Of a stretch of DNA of 50,981 bases, positions 47,880 through 50,981 are shown in pieces; position 1 is the first letter of the stretch; each line of letters opens with the position of its first letter. The notes beneath the pieces are model-generated. The model had not been told where the DNA came from. It ran no database searches and worked only from the letters and a program-made list of their open reading frames with translations. Source of the stretch: Spirochaetales bacterium Spiro_10 (GTDB taxonomy: Bacteria > Spirochaetota > Spirochaetia > Treponematales > Treponemataceae). Location: positions 1 to 50,981 of the forward strand of contig LVBL01000048.1 in assembly GCA_001604405.1 (NCBI GenBank), read 5' to 3'. Both the position numbers and the translations under genes were made by a program.

Positions 47880-49232
47880 ATGAAAGTAGTAGTCGTCGGT
47901 TCGGGCGGGCGCGAACACGCCATCGCCTGGGCCCTTGCCAAATCCCCCAGAATATCCGAAGTAATCTGCGTGCCGGGCAACGGCGGAACCGCCGGAGAGC
48001 CCAAATGCCGCAACATTGATATCCCCGTTTCCGATTCCGCGGCCGTCGTGGCCGCGTGTTCCTCCGAGCTCGCGGGCGACGGGGATTTCGTCGTCATCGG
48101 TCCCGAGGACCCGCTTGCGGCGGGCCTTTCCGACCGTCTCGCGGGAGCCGGACTCCGTGTCGTCGGACCGAGGCAGAAACCCGCCGCGCTCGAGGCGAGC
48201 AAGGACGCCGCGAAGCGGTTCATGGCGAAATACGGGGTCGCGTGCGCGAAAAGCGAGACCTTCTCGAGCGCGAACGACGCCATCGCCGCCCTCAGGAACG
48301 GCTCTGGCCCCGTCGTGGTCAAGGCTGACGGCCTCGCCGCCGGAAAGGGCGTCGTCGTGGCGGCGGACCGCGTGACGGCCGAGGCCGCCGTGCGCGATTT
48401 CATGATAGAGGGAACCCTCGGCGGCGCGGGCCGCCAGGTCGTCCTCGAGGAATACCTCCAGGGCGACGAGATATCGATCCTCGCCGCGGTGAGCGTGACG
48501 CCCGAAATCGCGGCGGCCGGCCGCGCGCGCATCGTTCCCTTCCTGCCCGCGCGCGACCACAAGCGCCTGCGCGACGGCGCGACGGGCCCCAACACCGGCG
48601 GCATGGGAGCGATCGCCCCCGTGCCCGGCCTTGACGAGGCGACGCTCGCGCGCTTTCGGGCCGACATACTCGAGCCGACGCTCCGTGGGCTCGTCGAGGA
48701 GCGGTACGACTATCGCGGTTTCATCTTCTTCGGCCTGATGCTCACCGCCTCCGGCCCGAAGCTTCTCGAATACAACGTGCGGCTCGGCGACCCCGAGACC
48801 CAGGCGGTGTTTCCGCTCATGGACTTCGATTTCGCCGGGATGTGCGAGGCCGTCATCGACGGGACGCTCGCCGATTTCCCGTTCGCCTGGAAAGACGGCT
48901 TCTGCTGCTCGCCCGTCGCGGTGTCGGGCGGCTATCCCGGGGAGTACCGGAAGGGAGTGCCCCTGACGATTGACGGGGCGCGTGCAAGCGAGGCGGGGGC
49001 GAAGGTTTTCGTCGCGGGAGCCAAGATGGACCGGCGCGCGCCGAAGGGCGGCAACGCCGGCGTCGGCCTCGTCACGGCGGGCGGGCGCGTGCTCGCGGCC
49101 TCGGCCCGCGGAACCACGCTCGACGAGGCGAGGGAACGGGCGTATCGCGCGCTCGAGGCCTGCTTCTTCGACGGGATGTTCTTTCGGCGCGATATCGGCT
49201 TGCCGGGCGCGGCGGCGTCGCCGGCACTGTAA
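47880..49232 (+). CDS. purD: Phosphoribosylamine-glycine ligase
   Basis: 450 residues from ATG 47880 (GTG 47874 is an alternative). GARS makes glycinamide ribonucleotide from phosphoribosylamine, glycine and ATP in purine synthesis. [31 protein letters not shown] and [16 protein letters not shown] (N-domain), [15 protein letters not shown] (ATP-grasp) and [10 protein letters not shown], then [16 protein letters not shown] with metal ligands, [11 protein letters not shown]. Length is normal (about 420-450). The C-terminal B-domain is complete. It heads the purD-pyrB cluster; pyrB follows after 26 bases. Confidence 0.96.
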   Translation: MKVVVVGSGGREHAIAWALAKSPRISEVICVPGNGGTAGEPKCRNIDIPVSDSAAVVAACSSELAGDGDFVVIGPEDPLAAGLSDRLAGAGLRVVGPRQKPAALEASKDAAKRFMAKYGVACAKSETFSSANDAIAALRNGSGPVVVKADGLAAGKGVVVAADRVTAEAAVRDFMIEGTLGGAGRQVVLEEYLQGDEISILAAVSVTPEIAAAGRARIVPFLPARDHKRLRDGATGPNTGGMGAIAPVPGLDEATLARFRADILEPTLRGLVEERYDYRGFIFFGLMLTASGPKLLEYNVRLGDPETQAVFPLMDFDFAGMCEAVIDGTLADFPFAWKDGFCCSPVAVSGGYPGEYRKGVPLTIDGARASEAGAKVFVAGAKMDRRAPKGGNAGVGLVTAGGRVLAASARGTTLDEARERAYRALEACFFDGMFFRRDIGLPGAAASPAL

Positions 49233-49258
49233 TGCGAACGGCGAAACAAGGAGAGGCA

Positions 49259-50212
49259 ATGCTTGAGGGACGGCACGTAATCGAACCGGGTAGCCTGAGC
49301 GTCGAGGAGCTTGACCGGCTCTTCGATCTCGCCGAGGCCATCGTGCGGAATCCGGATGACTACATGGACGCGTGTCGGGGTAAGATCCTCGCCACGCTTT
49401 TTTTTGAGCCGAGCACGAGGACGCGGCTTTCCTTCGAGGCGGCCATGCAGAGGCTCGGGGGCACGACCCTCGGCTTCGCCGAGCCGAACGCGAGTTCCAC
49501 CTCCAAGGGAGAAAGCCTTTCGGACACGATCCGCACCGTCTCGGCCTACGCGGACGTCATCGCGATGCGGAACCCGAAGGAGGGCGCGGCCCTGCTCGCC
49601 TCCCAGGTAAGCGACGTGCCCGTCATCAACGCGGGCGACGGCGGTCACCACCACCCGACGCAGACGCTGACCGACCTCATGACGATACGCTCGATCAAGG
49701 GGAAGACGGGCGGGCTCACGATCGGCCTGTGCGGCGACCTCAAGTTCGGCCGGACCGTCCACAGCCTCGCGAAGGCGATGGCCCGGTACCCGCGCAACCG
49801 CTTCGTGCTCATCAGTCCCCCCGAACTCGAGATACCCGACTACATCATAAGCCGCGTTTTCAAGCCCGCCGGGGCCCAGTTCAGCCAGGTGCGCAGGCTC
49901 GAGGACGCGATCGGCGACCTCGACATCCTCTACATGACCCGCGTCCAGAAGGAGCGGTTCTTCAACGAGCAGGACTACGTCAGGCTCAAGGATAGTTACA
50001 TCCTCGACGCGGACAAGATGCGCCTCGCGCGCGACGACCTTACCGTCCTGCACCCCCTGCCGCGCGTCAACGAGATCGCGACGGAGGTCGACGCGGACCC
50101 GCGGGCCGCCTACTTCAGGCAGGTCAAGTTCGGGATGTACGTGCGCATGGCCCTCATCGCTCAGTTGCTCGGGCGCGGGGCGGCGCCGAAGAAGGGAGGC
50201 GGCGGCAGATGA
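49259..50212 (+). CDS. pyrB: Aspartate carbamoyltransferase catalytic subunit
   Basis: 317 residues from ATG 49259 (GGAG upstream); an ATG at 49232 touches the purD stop. Active-site segments [20 protein letters not shown] (carbamoyl-phosphate), [14 protein letters not shown] (Ser/Lys loop from the neighbouring chain), [13 protein letters not shown], and [14 protein letters not shown]. It joins carbamoyl phosphate and aspartate. With pyrI next, it should form the E. coli-type regulated dodecamer. It overlaps pyrI by ATGA. Confidence 0.97.
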   Translation: MLEGRHVIEPGSLSVEELDRLFDLAEAIVRNPDDYMDACRGKILATLFFEPSTRTRLSFEAAMQRLGGTTLGFAEPNASSTSKGESLSDTIRTVSAYADVIAMRNPKEGAALLASQVSDVPVINAGDGGHHHPTQTLTDLMTIRSIKGKTGGLTIGLCGDLKFGRTVHSLAKAMARYPRNRFVLISPPELEIPDYIISRVFKPAGAQFSQVRRLEDAIGDLDILYMTRVQKERFFNEQDYVRLKDSYILDADKMRLARDDLTVLHPLPRVNEIATEVDADPRAAYFRQVKFGMYVRMALIAQLLGRGAAPKKGGGGR

Positions 50213-50646
50213 ACATCCAGAAGATCAGGAACGGGCTGGTGATCGACCACATACGAGCGGGCACGGGCCTGCGCATTTTCAACTGGCTCAAGCTCGACCG
50301 CGTGCCGTTCAGCGTCGCGCTCATCATGAACGTCTCGTCGAACCACATGGGCACGAAGGACATCATCAAGATCGACAATCTCATCGACATCGACTATTCC
50401 GTGCTCGGCTTCATCGACCCGAACATCACCGTGAACGTCGTGGAAGACGAGCACGTGAGCCGGAAGATAACCCTGACCCTGCCCGAGCGCGTCGAGAACG
50501 TGATCAAGTGCAAGAATCCCCGGTGCATCACGAGCGCCGAGGCCGGAATCCCGCACGTCTTCCTCCTTGTCGACCGCAAGCGCGCCGAATACTCCTGCGA
50601 GTACTGCGACGAGCTCTACCGCGCCGGGATAGGGGAATTCCTGTGA
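50209..50646 (+). CDS. pyrI: Aspartate carbamoyltransferase regulatory subunit
   Basis: 145 residues. The allosteric domain ([40 protein letters not shown]) binds nucleotides; the zinc domain has CKNPRC (about 101-106) and CEYC (about 130-133), which contact PyrB. Normal length. ATGA overlap with pyrB and GTGA overlap with pyrC mean coupled translation. CTP feedback is expected. Confidence 0.96.
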   Translation: MNIQKIRNGLVIDHIRAGTGLRIFNWLKLDRVPFSVALIMNVSSNHMGTKDIIKIDNLIDIDYSVLGFIDPNITVNVVEDEHVSRKITLTLPERVENVIKCKNPRCITSAEAGIPHVFLLVDRKRAEYSCEYCDELYRAGIGEFL

Positions 50647-50981
50647 GCGCGAGCCTTCTCATCCACAACGCGCGGCTCGTCGACCGCGACACGGACTGTC
50701 CCGGTTCCCTGCTCGTGCGCGACGGGAGGATCGCGGCCGTTTTCCTCGGGGAGGACGGCCTTGCCGCGCCGGGATACCCCAGCTCCGACGGCCTTCCCGA
50801 GGTGCTCGACGCCTCGGGCGCCGTCCTCATGCCCGCCTTCGTCGACCTTCACGCCCATTTCCGCGATCCGGGACAGACGCGGAAGGAGGACCTCGAGTCC
50901 GGTTCCCGCGCCGCCGTCGCGGGAGGCTACGCGACCGTCGTGCTCATGGCAAACACGGACCCCGTGTGTTCCGACGCCGGC
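50643..50981 (+). CDS. pyrC: Dihydroorotase, N-terminal part (cut by window edge)
   Basis: GTG 50643 overlaps the pyrI stop. The 113 visible residues show LLIHNARLVDRDTDCPGSLL, DGRIAAVF, and the metal-binding VDLHAHFRDPGQTRKEDLES, then AAVAGGYATVVLMANTDPV: a class I (amidohydrolase superfamily) dihydroorotase. It closes the carbamoyl-aspartate ring. The rest of the gene lies beyond the window; catalytic Lys and further His cannot be checked. Confidence 0.93.
   Translation, partial: MSASLLIHNARLVDRDTDCPGSLLVRDGRIAAVFLGEDGLAAPGYPSSDGLPEVLDASGAVLMPAFVDLHAHFRDPGQTRKEDLESGSRAAVAGGYATVVLMANTDPVCSDAG

Overview
The window is GC-rich DNA, densely coded on both strands, and looks chromosomal. It most likely comes from a Treponema-like spirochaete (Spirochaetota). 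The case rests on gene content: a soluble chemoreceptor beside a di-iron oxygen-sensor protein (a pair characterised in Treponema denticola), a large TPR membrane protein resembling the periplasmic flagellar collar protein FlcA, a DUF2259 secreted protein, an H1-like Lys/Ala/Pro histone, and many lipoproteins and 7TM sensors. No phage, insertion sequence, CRISPR array or rRNA is visible. There is one tRNA, tRNA-Val(CAC).

Layout. 1-2.6 kb: the start of an MFS transporter with an elaborate leader, then a cytoplasmic LacI-type sensor fused to a chemoreceptor signalling domain. 2.8-12 kb: YhhN membrane protein, J-domain protein, lipoprotein plus FGE-like protein, two methyltransferases, a 7TM-GGDEF cyclase, a GT2-GtrA glycosyltransferase, a GNAT enzyme with a small upstream ORF, and a secreted protein. 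12-16 kb: outer-membrane barrel, the MCP/ODP oxygen-chemotaxis pair and an RsmC-like methyltransferase. 16-24 kb: DUF4197 lipoprotein, a response-regulator/PP2C phosphatase with its 7TM histidine kinase, a porin-like barrel, a methyltransferase and a 7TMR-DISM GGDEF cyclase. 24.2-27.7 kb: a sigma-54 promoter, a small exported Arg/Asp-rich protein, a histidine kinase with a Met-rich sensor and a sigma-54-dependent regulator, which together look like a self-contained envelope-stress circuit. 27.7-31.2 kb: DUF3795 protein and WYL regulator, a frameshifted MurG-like glycosyltransferase, and a glycogen-binding-fold secreted protein. 31.4-35.2 kb: FlcA-like protein, then tRNA-Val followed by tandem copies of its own 3' half. 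35.2-44.5 kb: polyprenol-kinase-like protein, several spirochaete-type hypotheticals, a U32 protein with a basic tail, and the histone-like protein. 44.6-51 kb: hisC-metallophosphoesterase, a PanE-like reductase, purD and pyrB-pyrI-pyrC (pyrC is cut by the window edge).

How the genes work together. The window is rich in signalling: two chemoreceptor outputs, two GGDEF cyclases (both with an RxxD inhibitory site), two histidine kinases, and two response regulators with different outputs (PP2C phosphatase and sigma-54 activator). The metabolic end is ordinary purine, pyrimidine and histidine biosynthesis, with translationally coupled ATGA/GTGA overlaps.

Most promising for novelty: (1) the MFS leader, with a 12-codon ORF and three alternating complementary segments, one at the start codon; (2) the tRNA-Val locus with three interchangeable 3' ends; (3) the sigma-54/kinase/exported-protein circuit; (4) the leader ORF plus 10-bp stem before the GNAT gene. 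All functional statements are from reading the sequence; no search was run.
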